Positions 1-12,701 of a DNA stretch of 46,188 bases are shown here, piece by piece. Numbering within the stretch: the stretch's first letter is position 1; every line of letters starts with the position of its first letter. The notes under the pieces are model-generated. The model worked only from the letters and a program-made list of their open reading frames with translations. It had not been told where the DNA came from and did not search any database. Source of the DNA: Conidiobolus incongruus B7586 (lineage: Eukaryota > Entomophthoromycota > Entomophthoromycetes > Entomophthorales > Conidiobolaceae); the NCBI GenBank assembly GCA_000697335.1, contig JNEM01015495.1, positions 1 to 46,188 of the forward strand, given 5' to 3'. The position numbers were made by a program, and so were the translations under genes.

Positions 1-3000
1 TATAAATAATATCAATAAAAGTATATTATTATAACCAAAATTATAATCAGAAAAAATTTTGTTGATTATGTAAAAAACCATAATTATTATTCTAAATCAA
101 GAAATAACTTTAAGAACCATCTTTTTGATAAAGTAATTGATTTAGTTACTTTATAAGAAAAATCTGCTTTTTTATAAAAATTAACAATAATATATTAAAT
201 TATATTATTTTATATAAATTAATATATATCAACAAACTATCTTTATTCCAAAAATATATTACATTCAATATTTTTTATTATATTTACTGATAGCATTGAG
301 TTTGGAAAAATGTCAGATATCTAATTAACTCAAATAATATAATTTATAATAAGTAAATTATATTTTAATTTTGTTAAACTAATATATATCTTGTAAATTT
401 ATAAAAATTTTGTTAAAGCTTTAAAAATCTATTTATTTTATTTTTTACAATTATTAATGACTATTTTTATTAAAATTTATTTATTAGTTATATTATTAAT
501 TAAATTATATTTTTTTTTAATTTTGATAATTGATAAATTTTGGAATATTTAAATTAATTAAAAATATTAATATTAAAAACTATAATTATTATTAATAAAT
601 TTTCCATATCTATAATCTATACAATTATTATATCAAATTTAAATAGTAAATTTTTCCAAAAAATGAGGTTATTATTTAATTTAAATAATAACTTATAATA
701 TTAACAAAGTAAAAATAGTCTAATAAAAAATTAATCCTCTTTCTATATTAGTCAGAGAGAATAATATAACTATTATTATCATGAATATAATAAAATATAA
801 TAATTTAATTATAGAATATTAATGATTGAATTTATAACATATTGGCATATTAATATTTTCCTATATATATGCAAATATAATAATTTTTTTTATATTTTAG
901 GATTTGAAATAATATATAATATTGTTTGGAAAATATATAATAAATATTAATTAATATAAATTATAATTTAAATATTATATCAAGATATTTTAATTATATT
1001 AATTAGATATTTTGATATATATATATATATATATTTATAATAATAAATCATGTTATTTTTCTATATCTTGAATAAGTTGTATATATAATAAATTCTTTAT
1101 TAAGATATATAATATTTTTAAAAATATATTTTATATATTTTGTTATTAGCTATCTTTTACAGAATATTAAATTTGGATTTCTTTATTTTGGTATATTTGT
1201 AAATATATATGTTATTTAACAAGACTGATTTTTTCAGGAAGTTGAGTATATTTTATATTTAGCTGGATAATGCCAATATCATCGATTGTTATATTTTATA
1301 CTTCTATTCATATATTTAAAAAATCCAGAATTAGACAAATAAAAATTTTGGACATAAATGACTTTTTCTCATAATTAAAAGGGTCAAAAGTTAATTAATT
1401 TTTTAATCATAATACCAATACAATTCGGAATTATTCTAGTCAAACTAAATACAACCTATTCATAGCTATTTTAAATTATTTATAATAATTTAAGGTTTGG
1501 CAATCATTTCCAGTTAGTTGTTTTGTTTTCTATTATTAAATACACAAAATATTTAAACTGAAAATATCTATATTGGAAATTAATTTATTAATAAAAATAA
1601 TATTAAGCTAATATAATCCTCAAACTTTGGACTACTCATGATCAAGTTATTGAAGATAATTAGACCTTAGACTATTCTGATATTATAAGTTTTTGAAGAG
1701 ATGACCAAATTGATAAGGATTAATTATAGTTCCAAAAATATTGTCATTAAATAGCAAAATAATTAGTTGGATTGCATAAAATAATATAATACCATTGTAT
1801 AAAACATACCATTTACATTTTCAAAATGCTGCGTTAATTTATTCAGAATTTATTTTATCCAAATATATATACAAAATATTCATGGCTGCATTCTTATTGG
1901 ACATATCATTATATTCAAGAGTTGCTGTCCAGTATTATAAATTTTCAAGTGTGTTTCCAGTCTTGAAGATGGTTTCATAGTCTAACATACTTCAATCATT
2001 ATATTAATTTAAAATTAGAAAATTTTAAATTCTAATCCAATATCAAATTTTATAATAAAATTAAACTATTGAAAATTAAATCAATTAATAAGAAAGGATT
2101 TATTTTATATTTTCAATAAGTACCACAACAGCTAAGTAATTTTGAATGCATGTATATATTCAAGTAAATATAATACCTGAGCGAATGTTGGAAATTATAA
2201 TCATTTTAAATGTAAAATATGTATTTTGTAAAAACCACTGATTAAGTATTTTTCATGGTAAAACTTTTGAATTATATTAGATTTATAGATGGGTAATTAT
2301 AAAATATTTTACCCATAATTCAATAATTTTTGCATTGGATTTGACTATATATATATATATATATCAAATTTTAAATGGATCAAAATAATGACTATTTAGG
2401 TAATAATTTGTATAATTAATAATGTAATGAAATATATATGACAATAATATTATTTTAGAATTATAGCTAAGACAATATATACTCAATATCATAATCATTG
2501 ATTTAAATTTAATCTATATCAAACTTCCTCTAAGTTCAATAAAATATAATACTCTATATGTTATATCGATTATATATCAATGTAATATGATAATAAAATA
2601 AAATATATATATTGACTTTATCAATCAACTTTAGTATTAAATACAAAGTTGGAATAATTCAGAATTAAAATAAGAATACAAAATATAGCAATTTAAAAAT
2701 TTATATTTGATTTTTTCAGTTCATTTCAATACCATATTTCTGATAAATTAGAATAAAAAAATGAATTGAGTAATTAATACTAAGAATTATTTAAATATCA
2801 TTGATAAGTACTCTCTAGTAAATATATTAACAAAATCCAAATTCTATATTTAAGTTATTACAAATGATGATATATTTTGTTTGCCAAAGTAATAGAACCG
2901 TATTGATTTTACATTACAGAGAATTTATCCAGTTTGAAATATTAAAAAAGAGGTTTTATTTAAAATATTTAAAAAATATAGAATAATGAAATATGTTTAT

Positions 3001-3620
3001 GAAAACTAAATAATTGTAACCTAAACCTCCTATCATAATTTATATATGATAATACTTAAATACTAACATTAATATTAAAAAATAATTCCAACTGTAATAC
3101 TATCCTTTTGATTGTTTTCTTTCCAATTACTATTGACCAAATACTTGATTATATAATTTACAATTAAAAAAATTGTTTGAAATATTAAAATAATTTGATA
3201 TATTTATTAATGTATTCTTTGCTGGGAAACATTCTATCATTACAACATAGTTATCCTAAATGAATATTGAAACTTGAAAACAATAAAATGATAAAATTCA
3301 AATTGAAATTAATCCAAATTATCACAAATTTTTTATACACAATAAATAAATTTATCTCGATTTAAATATAAATATTTATAACACATTATAAAACAAATTA
3401 TCCTTTTTATGATATTGTTGAATATTTTACGAATAATATTGGTGATGATTAAGTTTTGTTGGGGATTTGGCATTAATTTTAGTCAATAATGTCCAATAAA
3501 ATCCCATAAACTCCAATAGTAGAAAAGATTATAAATGAATAGTTAATTTGCATTTTATAAACTTAACCAAATACATACAACATTATTTAATTTCAAAATA
3601 TTATAAAATTTTAATAAAGG
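1..3620. other. AT-rich spacer, no gene recognised
   Basis: This 3.6 kb stretch is almost pure A/T with stops in all frames. The longest open frame (1795-1980, 61 codons) has low-complexity composition, no recognisable motif and no splice context, so I do not call it a gene. Short (AT)n runs lie near 1017-1032 and 2346-2364. No RNA gene, terminal repeat or transposase motif was recognised. Confidence 0.6.
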
Positions 3621-4450
3621 ATGACCGATAATAACAATACCAAACAATCGCCACCTCCAGGTTGCCCTATGCATGAGAGTAACCAACCCAAAACTCCTAC
3701 GCCACCTCCCAGTTGCCCAATGCACAATGCGGATAACAAGGAAGCACCCAAGCTATTCAATTTAGACAACAATATCCCATTCTTACCTAACGCCCCCGTG
3801 AGTGACCAAAAGACTAAATTGAGTTTGGAGCGTGAGATTAGCAGTATTCCCAAAGCCAACTCCAACTCGAATTGGGAGTATCCATCACCCCAACAATTTT
3901 ATAACGCTTTGAAGCGCAAGGGATGGGAGACGCCGGAAGAGAGTATCGATGTCATGGTGGATATTCATAACTTTTTGAATGAAGGCGCTTGGGAGGAAGT
4001 GATGAAGTGGGAGAGACTTCACAAATGGTAAATTTTATTTCATGTGACAATTTTAGCTCCTTTTTTAATGTTTGAACTCTAGTGAGTGTGCCGATCCTAA
4101 ATTATTGAGATTTAGAGGTAGACCTCAAGAATTAAGCCCTAAGGCTTGGTTCTCTCATAAGATTTTAGGGTAAATTTCATATTTATCATTAATTAAAATT
4201 ACACCATTTAATACATTGTCTTAGAGCTCCCAGACCTTTTGATCGCCACGATTGGACAGTAGACCGCTGCGGTAAGGAAGTACGCTACGTGATCGACTAC
4301 TACGGAGGTCCCGACGAAGATGGAAGCCCAACCTTTAATTTGGACGTGCGTCCAGCTTTAGACAGTTTTGAAAGTGCTAAAGATCGTTTTACAGTGGGTA
4401 TGCAAGAATTCTTCAGTAGATTCACAGGTCGCAAGGAAGACAACAATTAG
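3621..4450 (+). CDS. CYC3: Cytochrome c heme lyase (holocytochrome c synthase)
   Basis: This enzyme covalently attaches heme to the CXXCH motif of apocytochrome c in the mitochondrial intermembrane space. Exons are 3621-4027, 4083-4169 and 4225-4450, giving 239 aa; both introns are 55 bp. The N-terminal tail has two CPMH heme-regulatory motifs (Cys15-Pro16 and Cys32-Pro33) in Pro-rich sequence. The core follows with [19 protein letters not shown], then a segment ending KWERLHKCEC, then LLRFRGRP, and PFDRHDW continuing into VRYVIDYY. His134 in ERLHKCEC aligns with the heme-ligand His of human HCCS. Without splicing, the first exon runs only to a stop inside the donor (HKW-stop); joining at 4027/4083 restores the HKCEC motif. 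Length is close to that of the yeast protein. The start is the first ATG in frame. Whether it serves cytochrome c, c1 or both cannot be told from this sequence. Confidence 0.95.
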
Positions 4451-5099
4451 GGATCTTTTATTTGATTTGAAAATAGGTATATATCATTTTGTTTAGTTTT
4501 CTATATAAGGTATTTTGATTAGATCAGATGGATTGATCTATTATTAAAAAATTAAATTAATTTTATAATTATTAACTTATTTTTCACAATAAAGTATTTT
4601 TATTTCTTATTAATACAAATTTTTATACTTTTCGAATAATTAATATTAATTTCTCTAAATAGTACATTTGTGACTATTGATTTGAACTTCAAATCTTAGT
4701 TCATTTTTCATTTTGTTTAAATATTTAAAAAAACAAAATTAAATAAAATCGTTAATATAACAGTTAATTTCGAAACTGGTGGTTTTGTTGATAAATTCTA
4801 AACAATAAGGAAATAGAAACTTTTGTAGTTGGTAATGTCAATTTATCATCAACAAATCAAACAATTTTAATGTTGATAAATTCCCCATTACACAAATGCA
4901 TTAAATACTGCGATTGGATTACTATAATCCAATATATTGGTACTCTGTGCAGTTTGTATGGTAAAATCGAGTGGTATATATGTATATTGGGGGTGATATG
5001 ATAATTTAATACCCTGAATTTTTAAGTATTTAAACTAAATTTTAGTACTATCTTAATTCTTTTATTATTCTCCTTGTTTCTTTACAAAAATATTTTCGC

Positions 5100-5131
<32 letters not shown>

Positions 5132-5291
5132 TATTTTTATAATTGATTTTAATTAATTAACATTATTTAAAATAATATTTTATATAATATTATCAAAAAA
5201 TATATATCATTAAAATAAATTAATATAATAATAACAATAAATTTTCACCAAATCTAAAAAACAATTTTGTAAATTTAATATATAATTAATA
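4451..5291. other. Intergenic spacer with a (TTA)n tract
   Basis: No coding region is seen between the heme lyase and kinesin genes, which share a strand. A word like GTTGATAAATTC occurs at about 4786, again near 4874, and inverted near 4841-4858; its meaning is unknown. A (TTA)n microsatellite lies close upstream of the kinesin start. Confidence 0.6.
5100..5132. repeat. (TTA)n microsatellite
   Basis: About ten to eleven uninterrupted TTA units lie about 160 bp upstream of the kinesin start codon. It is a simple repeat and is probably length-variable between strains. Confidence 0.95.
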
Positions 5292-8200
5292 ATGTCAGAA
5301 GAGTCCACAAGCGTTAGGTAGCTATAATATCTATAATACTAATGAATATATATTCATCTTGGTGTAGAGTTGCTCTAAGAGTACGTCCCATAACGGCCAA
5401 AGAAAAGTTAGAACATTGTTCGGATTGCATTACCTATGTCCCAGGTACTCCCCAGATTGTACTAGGGGCTGACAAGTCCTTCACCTTCGATTACGTTTTC
5501 GACGATAGTGTCGGTCAGGAAGAGGTATATAGCAATTGTGTAGCAAGTTTGATGGACCAATTCTTATTAGGGTAAATTCTATTCAACTTTTATATTGTAA
5601 TATTCACTAATAATAATTTTTATTAATTTAGCTTTAACGCTACAGTTTTTGCATATGGGTAATTTTCTTATTATAATTTTATTTTATTATTATATTAATC
5701 ACGATTAAATTTACTCATTATTTAATTTAATATAGTCAGGTAATTAATAGAATATTCATTGTATTTTATTTAATATATTAATAATTGATGTATAGACAGG
5801 TAGTGGTAAAACGTATAGTATGGGAACTAGTATGGACCAATCCAAAGACCCTAGTCAGCAAGGTAGTTTTATTCATAATTATTCAATTGACAATCACTCT
5901 AATCTCTATTCATAAAGGTATTGTCCCAAGAGCCATAAACCATTTATTCGAACAAATAGCATTCCGAAAATCCAAATCCAAATATTACCAAGCCGAAGTA
6001 TCCGTGTCATTTTTAGAACTCTATAACGAAGATTTGCTTGATCTTCTGAATCCGCAGCCCCGTAACAATAATTCCAAAACCAATGCGAATGCAGGGCCCC
6101 AAATTCGTGAAGATCCTCAGGGCGGAATCTATTGGACTGGGGTGAAAGAGATTCCAGCGACCAATCCGGACGAGTTGATGAATTATATGTACCAGGGTTT
6201 GATTTGTAGAAGTACCGCATCTACTGATATGAATTTAGTGTCCTCACGTTCTCATGCTATCTTTTCGGTAACCCTCAAGCAACAGTTGGAAGCAAGCTGG
6301 TTGGAAAATGGTGTTCCTAACGAAATAGCTCCTGAAGACCCTGACGCTCCAGCTCCTGCTTTGCAAAATATTGTGTCCAAATTCCATTTTGTGGATTTGG
6401 CAGGTAGTGAAAGGTTGAAAAAGACCAATGCTGTAGGCGGTAGAGTTAAAGAAGGTATTTCCATTAACTCTGGGTTACTTGCCTTGGGTAATGTTATCAG
6501 TGCTTTGGGAGATGCAGCTCTTAAAGGATCTCACGTACCCTACAGAAATTCCAAATTGACTAGGCTTTTACAAGATTCATTGGGTGGTAATAGTAAAACA
6601 CTGATGCTGGCTTGTATTTCTCCCGCCGATACTAATTTTCTAGAAACTTTAAGTACCCTTAAATATGCAAATCGTGCTAGAAATATTAAAAATAAAGTGC
6701 AAGTTAATGTGGGTGAAGGTGATCCCAAGGAAGAAATTCAGAGACTTAGAGCTGAATTGGCCAGAGTCAAGCTTCAACTAGTTAATATGAATCCACCAAA
6801 AGCACCAACGCCAGATAGTCATCAAATTGCATACCAATTGAAGCAAAAAGACCAGCTAATTAAACAGCTCCAAATCAAAATCAGGGCTATGTCTTCCAAC
6901 GATTTGGATGCCACTTCATCGAACGGCAGTGGAATTGATATAGTTGCTCAATTGGAGCAAAGCGAAGTGAAATACTCCGACTTAAAGGCTAAATTGGATC
7001 AAGGATTGGAGATTATTAACGACTCAGTTTTCAAAGTTAATCGCATCAAAGACCATCTCAAATCCTTGGATATTGACCCTAATTATCCTGAAGCTCAGGC
7101 TTTAGAGCATGATATCGATACTTTATCAACATCGCTATTAAACACTGTGGAGCTATTCAACAATACTCTCAACCTTCACCAAGAACCCTTATCTCCAGAT
7201 CACACCGGCGATTCATCTCCTTCAATTTCCCTAACTCCAGTTGATCCAGTTAAATTAGCCAAGACAAATTCCGACCCAATAGCCCAAACCAAGAATCCAA
7301 GATCGATTACTTGGTCAGCACTTCCATCATCCCTAACCTCGCCTGACAACAAAGCATCTGGAAAGGCCCCAAGTCAGAGCAAACAAGTCAGAGATCTCAC
7401 GTTAGCACTGAAAAAAGCGTTAGCCGAACGCGATGCAGCTTTGAAAAAAGCTGAAAATGCCACACAAACTCTGAGAACTAAGGCAAGCTCTCCAGCTCTT
7501 AATGGTGCATCCACCAGAAAACTGTCGGCAACACCGCCCGCAGCCAACAATGCAGGACTTGCGAAATTGAAGAAGGAACTCGAAATGGCACAACGTCAAA
7601 TTCAACAGCAGAAGCAAGAGATTATGAATTTGAAGAAGGAGAATAACAGGCAATTAAGAGCTCCTAGTAGAAATACAGTAAGTGACAATCTCATATACTT
7701 TTTTAAAAATTTTATTGAATATTTTTTAGTCGCGCCCAGCTTCGAGAAATAAGAATCTTTCAGATTTCCCAGATTATAACAGTCCCCAATCGCCGACAGG
7801 ATTGCGTGCAGTGTTTAAAAAACGCCAGGTTGAAGATGAGATTAACTACTTCCTCACTGGAAGAAAGACACGTATCACACTTCATGAACTTATTACTAAG
7901 TTAGAGCCGCAGATGGAAGAGTTAGAAGAACTTTTAGCAGAGCGTGATCGCATCCAAGCTTTGGTGGACCAACATCGTGAGACGCGGATGAACAATATGA
8001 ACGAAGGGATGGAGTCCTTCATGCAAGTGGAGAACGAAGTTGAGCTAGAGAGTTTGTTAGAACAGCTCAAATTCGTCGACGACCAACTGGAACTTCTTGA
8101 AGCTGAAGTGAGTTACACCGAAGCTAAAATTCGTGCTTTGGAACGTAAAGCAGAAACCACTCTAAGACCCGATACAAGTGTCAATGGTGATGATTTGTAT

Positions 8201-8626
8201 GGAGAAAATCACTACAAGGCAGCCCTCAAGATCTTATCCGAATTGGACGATATTGAGACTCAAGGTATGTTGGAACTCCTCCTCAGAGATGTAGTCACCC
8301 TACAAATGGACACTTGGACCTATGAGATGACGATTAAAGGTCTCGACCAACAGAACCAAGAACTCCAAAACACGTTGGGCGTCCTCAAGCAAGCTGCAGC
8401 CACCATGGCCATGGACTACGAAAACAGGATTCTCGCCCTCGAAACTGGCGTTGACGTGGACGAATTGAACGAAATGAAACAAGACGACTTCGCACCCTCA
8501 GACGAGTTTCATGGCAACCAACCAGTTGATGGAGGGGATGACAATTTGGAAGATTTCGTAGATAACTTCCAAAGTTTTCACCTATTACCCAACGAATTAA
8601 ATCCTATTGAAAATGAGCAATTTTAA
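5292..8626 (+). CDS. Kinesin-4-like motor protein, 7 exons
   Basis: This is an N-terminal kinesin motor with a coiled-coil tail, 994 aa by my model. Exons are 5292-5317, 5368-5571, 5632-5658, 5736-5739, 5796-5862, 5918-7677 and 7730-8626. The motor (about residues 5-370) opens with VRVALRVRP. The P-loop GQTGSGKT is assembled from three exons, one only 4 nt long. Switch I is NLVSSRSH (about 214), switch II is DLAGSERLK (about 269), and the microtubule-binding part includes HVPYRNSKLTRLLQDSLGGN. The phrases EDPQGGIYWTGV, INSGLLALGNVISALGD and LKYANRARNIKNK are typical of the kinesin-4 (KIF4/KIF21) family. A coiled coil, an S/P-rich linker and further coils (about 650-860) follow, then an acidic tail. 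I see no Cys-rich KIF4 tail. The expected role is plus-end-directed transport or control of microtubule length. A stop at about 5911 in the unspliced frame lies inside the 55-bp intron 5863-5917. Confidence 0.93.
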
Positions 8627-10890
8627 TGTTAATTAGATTATAATAAAAATATTTTCAAAGTTATTAATTTTGGTTTATTTATTTATTATAAATAGAATCT
8701 TATTACAGATATTGATCATTAAAATAAATTAATAGTTTATTAGTTTCATGTCGTTTATTACTTGATATATTGTAAAATTAAAATAAGATATAATTGATTT
8801 TAGAAGCATTCATATAGAATTTAAATAAAACTTTTTAATATAAAACTTTAGCAATAATTCATATTACTTTGAAACATTATTTTCTAATATGACAGAGTTT
8901 GGCCAAAAGTTAAGAAGGATCAATTATCTAATGATATATAGTATTTTTGGAAATATTTTTGTTTTCTACTAGGTAAAAGCATTGGGTCTGTAGTCAGCTA
9001 ATTTACTATTGTTATGATAAAAACAAATCTCAACTCACAGCCAAGCAAAAAAGCCTGACCAATATATTACATGATAGATATCAAAACAAATTAATTTTAT
9101 TAATAAAGCATTTCAAATTATATAGAACACTCATAGATTTGTTTTTATATATTACAATTATAATTAAACATTAATGAATATATATGATGAATAAATAAAA
9201 AATATTACATTAAAATAGCCCTTACCTCCAGACAAAAACTAATTCAAAAAGATAAAAGTAAATTTTCCTTTGATTATTCTAAATTAGACAAATTTTTTGA
9301 CTAATAAATTAATTTTTTATATCCAAAAAAATCGCAAACTTTCGTACTCAGTAAAACTAGCAAGAAATATAATCAAAAATTATCTTGAACAGGTTTTTAA
9401 ATATGGTGATTTTAAAATCATCTTTTGGGCAACGCTTTTTAGTATAGAATGGGACGCTTGATCATGATTAATAAGTTAATTTATTTTTGCATATATAATT
9501 AAATTATTAAAGTTAACATATTTGGTTATTATAATAATGATTAATTGATTGTTAGTAACATATCTATTTTTACTGTTATGGCTTAATTTCATATACAAAT
9601 ACTCTATCAATTTGAAGAAATATTTTGGATTATATTATAATGTAACTGAACTTGAACTTGACTAACAAAATTTCAGTTTGTATAAGTATTGAATCTTAAA
9701 ATATAATTCAAGTATCTTGTTATGCTATTTGAAGAAATTAAGGTTATTTCATATTTTCCCCCGTTAAAATATATTAACAATTTAATTTAAATTCTGCCAA
9801 AAAGAGTAAAATAAATAAACGCTGAGTTATGAAAAATATTAAATATTTATTAATTTTATTGAATAATATGCTCAAAATGGAATTTATATATTTTTATACT
9901 AACAAGAATAAAATAAAGCATATATATGTGATATTTTTTATAATTCGATCAAAATTTCAATTGATTTAAATTAAATGAATTATATATTTAATATAATTCA
10001 ATGTATAACTATTGAATAGAGCAAACTTTAAATCATAACTAATTAATTAATAAATTATGGCTGAAAATGGTTTTTAATCAATACCTTAAAACTGGTATAT
10101 TTAAACATATTCAACAATCTGATTTTTGGTTAATTAAAATGATACAATTTTAAAAAATTTTAAATTCTCAACTTTATGATTTAATAATTATCATTAAACA
10201 TTTAATATTGAAATAATTCATTAAAAATCCAAATATGGTATTTTTCCTAAAGTATATAATTTAAGTATTTTTGAAGTATGATTAAAAAATTATCCTCTAA
10301 TATTAATTTAAATTCAAAGCATTTATAATTATGAATATAATATTAAAAATCTTTCATTATAATTAAAATATTTAACCTTTTCTTAATTGGTGAAAAAAAT
10401 AATATTTAAGATTTATAATATATTTATTTATATCATTTATATTATATATAACCAAATCATACTTGGATTATATGAATTATATTTATCAAATCATTAAATA
10501 TTTTGTTATTATTTTAATTAAATATTAATATATATACTATTTAAGTTAATTAATTAATTAATACAGGATATTCATTTCTTAATAGCATTTTTTTTATTAA
10601 TTTACCATATTTATTTATGTTTTTTCAATAAATAATCAATAACAAGATTAGTTTCTTTATTCTGACTTATTTCATATTAAATAAGAAACTATAAGATTTA
10701 TTTAGTTTAGAAACTTTGAGATAATGAAATATTTATATACATCATAATATAAAACAAAAATAAAAAATTATATTTCAATAATATAATATATTTATATACT
10801 TTTATTGTATTTGTTGAATAATGGAGAATTGTTATAACTAAGGTTTTGGGACAATATTTACAAATTAAAAATATAGTTTTATATTATTAC

Positions 10891-10930
<40 letters not shown>

Positions 10931-11554
10931 TAAAGAAAGTTTTTAATTGTTAAAAGATGATAAGTTTTATCAATTTAATATATTTTTTTGAACCCAATTA
11001 ATAACAGAATTATAATCTCATTAATACTCAAATATTAAATATTATTTTTATATTTTATAAAAAATTCAAGCTTTCTTATAATTTTATTTTAACAAGAATA
11101 TTAAAACAAAACAAGTAATTTTTATATTGGATTTGAACTATTATTTATATTTTATTAAAATATTACAATTTAAATAATTATAATGGATCATTATAATTAT
11201 TTACAATTTAATATAGCATAAGGCTGGAATAAATATTAATTTAATTTTGTTATCTCATAACGGAGTTAATAATTATAATTCAGCTCAGTATAAGTAAATA
11301 GTCTATGATTATTGAGCCAAATTGTTGATAAAATTTATATAAAATATAAATGATTTTAATTATATTATGTATACATTCACTTACTAATCGCATATTCAAA
11401 TAAAAATATACTAGAGAATTAGAAGATATGAGTACATTTTAATTATAGAAATAAAATGAAATTTAAGTTTTTTTGCTTATAGGATCGAATCCTTAAATAT
11501 TTATACTTGCTGTAGTAATTAAATTTATAGAGTTAGGTTATCTTTATTAAGACA
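8627..11554. other. AT-rich spacer, no gene recognised
   Basis: About 2.9 kb lies between the convergent kinesin gene and the first receptor gene. No open frame with coding character, RNA gene or element end was recognised. A trinucleotide microsatellite lies at 10891-10930. A T-loop-like word at 11482-11492 has no tRNA around it. Confidence 0.6.
10891..10930. repeat. (ATT)n microsatellite
   Basis: About thirteen uninterrupted ATT/TTA units stand in an AT-rich spacer. It is a simple repeat with no coding context. Confidence 0.95.
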
Positions 11555-12478
11555 CTAAGGTCTTCTTAACATTTTAATGAACCTATCCGATAGTAAATAA
11601 TAAACTAACAAGAATTCGGCATTCACTTCGGGCTGTAGCCATAGAGTAATAATGGGATTAAAAACTGGTAAAACGATAAGTGTTAAAATTATAATCGCGT
11701 CGACCACTGGTGGCCTAACATAGCCAAAAAATAATTTCATAACATATGTGACAGCGGAGGGTACAAAGGTTATTGTATCGGAGAATATCACAATGAATCC
11801 AGTGATCATTAAATTCCTCTGTTGGCGAACGATAGCTTTTACGGTATCTATTTCATTATTTAACCTGGCTTGCTCTTTTAATTTTTTGAGATGAGCGTTC
11901 CAAAACCGACAAATTAGAAAATAAAATGTGAATACTATTGAGCAGAGAAGGAGATAATAAAATGTATGAACAATACTTAGTGCTTTGGATACTTTTCCCT
12001 GACTTGCAAATGGAAGACAGATGAGGCCGGATGAGGTTTTTCGAGCGTCCCATCGAATTAGACTGGTAGATGAAAGGGAAAGACATACGAAGCAATGAAA
12101 ACCAAACACAAGCATCCATATCCATTTTTTGACCTCTATTTTTTTACACCCTATAAAATATCGCATAACTGCCAATATTGCAACGCACCCATTAGAAAGT
12201 CTCAGAGTAGAAGTATTAAATAGCACATACAGTTGACAATTTCTACTACCATCACTCAAATAATCCGGTCCATATTTCAACTTTAGAGAGCTAGCAGCAA
12301 TCTGATAAAGAGCCCAAAGTAAATCCGAAAGAGTAGCTACCAGCATGACCACTTTATCAACATCTTTAAAATCACATAGTTTCAATAAAATATGTAAAAT
12401 GACTGCACCTACACCACAAGAAATAATGCAAGCTATTATGGTTGTGATATTCACTAATTTTCTCAGAGCTTCAATCAT
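11555..12478 (-). CDS. Seven-helix receptor, class-A-like GPCR (copy 1)
   Basis: This is an intronless 307-aa membrane protein with seven hydrophobic segments and short loops, the size of a minimal rhodopsin-like receptor. The start of helix 3 carries a Cys (NCQLYVLFN). Helix 3 ends in AVMRYFIG, at the place of the class-A DRY motif but with Met instead of the acidic residue. The second outer loop has another Cys (SSGLICLPF) that could pair with the helix-3 Cys. Helix 7 carries NPIITLWL, at the place of NPxxY. Ligand and G-protein coupling are unknown. A paralogue about 5.5 kb away on the same strand is about three-quarters identical over its length without gaps. The stretch QQRNLMITGFIVIFSDT and the residues after it, through helix 6, are essentially identical in the two. 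Class assignment is by motif position and was not searched. Confidence 0.85.
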   Translation of the reverse strand: MIEALRKLVNITTIIACIISCGVGAVILHILLKLCDFKDVDKVVMLVATLSDLLWALYQIAASSLKLKYGPDYLSDGSRNCQLYVLFNTSTLRLSNGCVAILAVMRYFIGCKKIEVKKWIWMLVFGFHCFVCLSLSSTSLIRWDARKTSSGLICLPFASQGKVSKALSIVHTFYYLLLCSIVFTFYFLICRFWNAHLKKLKEQARLNNEIDTVKAIVRQQRNLMITGFIVIFSDTITFVPSAVTYVMKLFFGYVRPPVVDAIIILTLIVLPVFNPIITLWLQPEVNAEFLLVYYLLSDRFIKMLRRP

Positions 12479-12700
12479 AGTTAATAATTCAAATTATAAT
12501 CAAAAGTTATCATTGCTCACAAGAAGGCGAAAGGATGAAGAAATCATGGCTCATTAAAAAAATTGTTAAATAGTCTATTGTATAACTATGTTTGATTGAG
12601 TTTGAAAATGAATATTAATCCTAAATTTTTTCAGTAATTGGTTCAAAAAAGTAATTTAATTATTTGAATAATTTTCATTTAGTTTCATACTCTTAATAAA
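12479..12700. promoter_or_regulatory. 5' flank of receptor copy 1, partly shared with copy 2
   Basis: The first 30-35 bp upstream of the start codon, read on the minus strand, resemble the same region of copy 2 (18912-18945): both carry TAGTTARTAATT, then an AATCAARAGTT word. The duplication that made the pair therefore reached into the leader or promoter. Beyond that the two flanks diverge. No TATA element is certain. Confidence 0.4.
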
Positions 12701-12701
12701 A

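Noticed and set aside
1795-1980. 61-codon plus-strand open frame
   Set aside because: Composition is that of random A/T-rich DNA, with no motif, splice context or GC rise; it stands in a gene-free stretch.
5863-5917. Apparent stop and frame change in the kinesin motor after TYSMGT
   Set aside because: A 55-bp GTAGTT...AAAG intron with a CTCTAAT branch-like site removes the stop and gives the expected QQGIVPRAI sequence.
11482-11492. T-loop-like word GGATCGAATCC
   Set aside because: The flanks are A/T-rich and cannot form the other tRNA arms.
12345-12557. 70-codon plus-strand frame across the receptor copy 1 start
   Set aside because: It overlaps the receptor gene in antisense and has no motif; it is a shadow frame.
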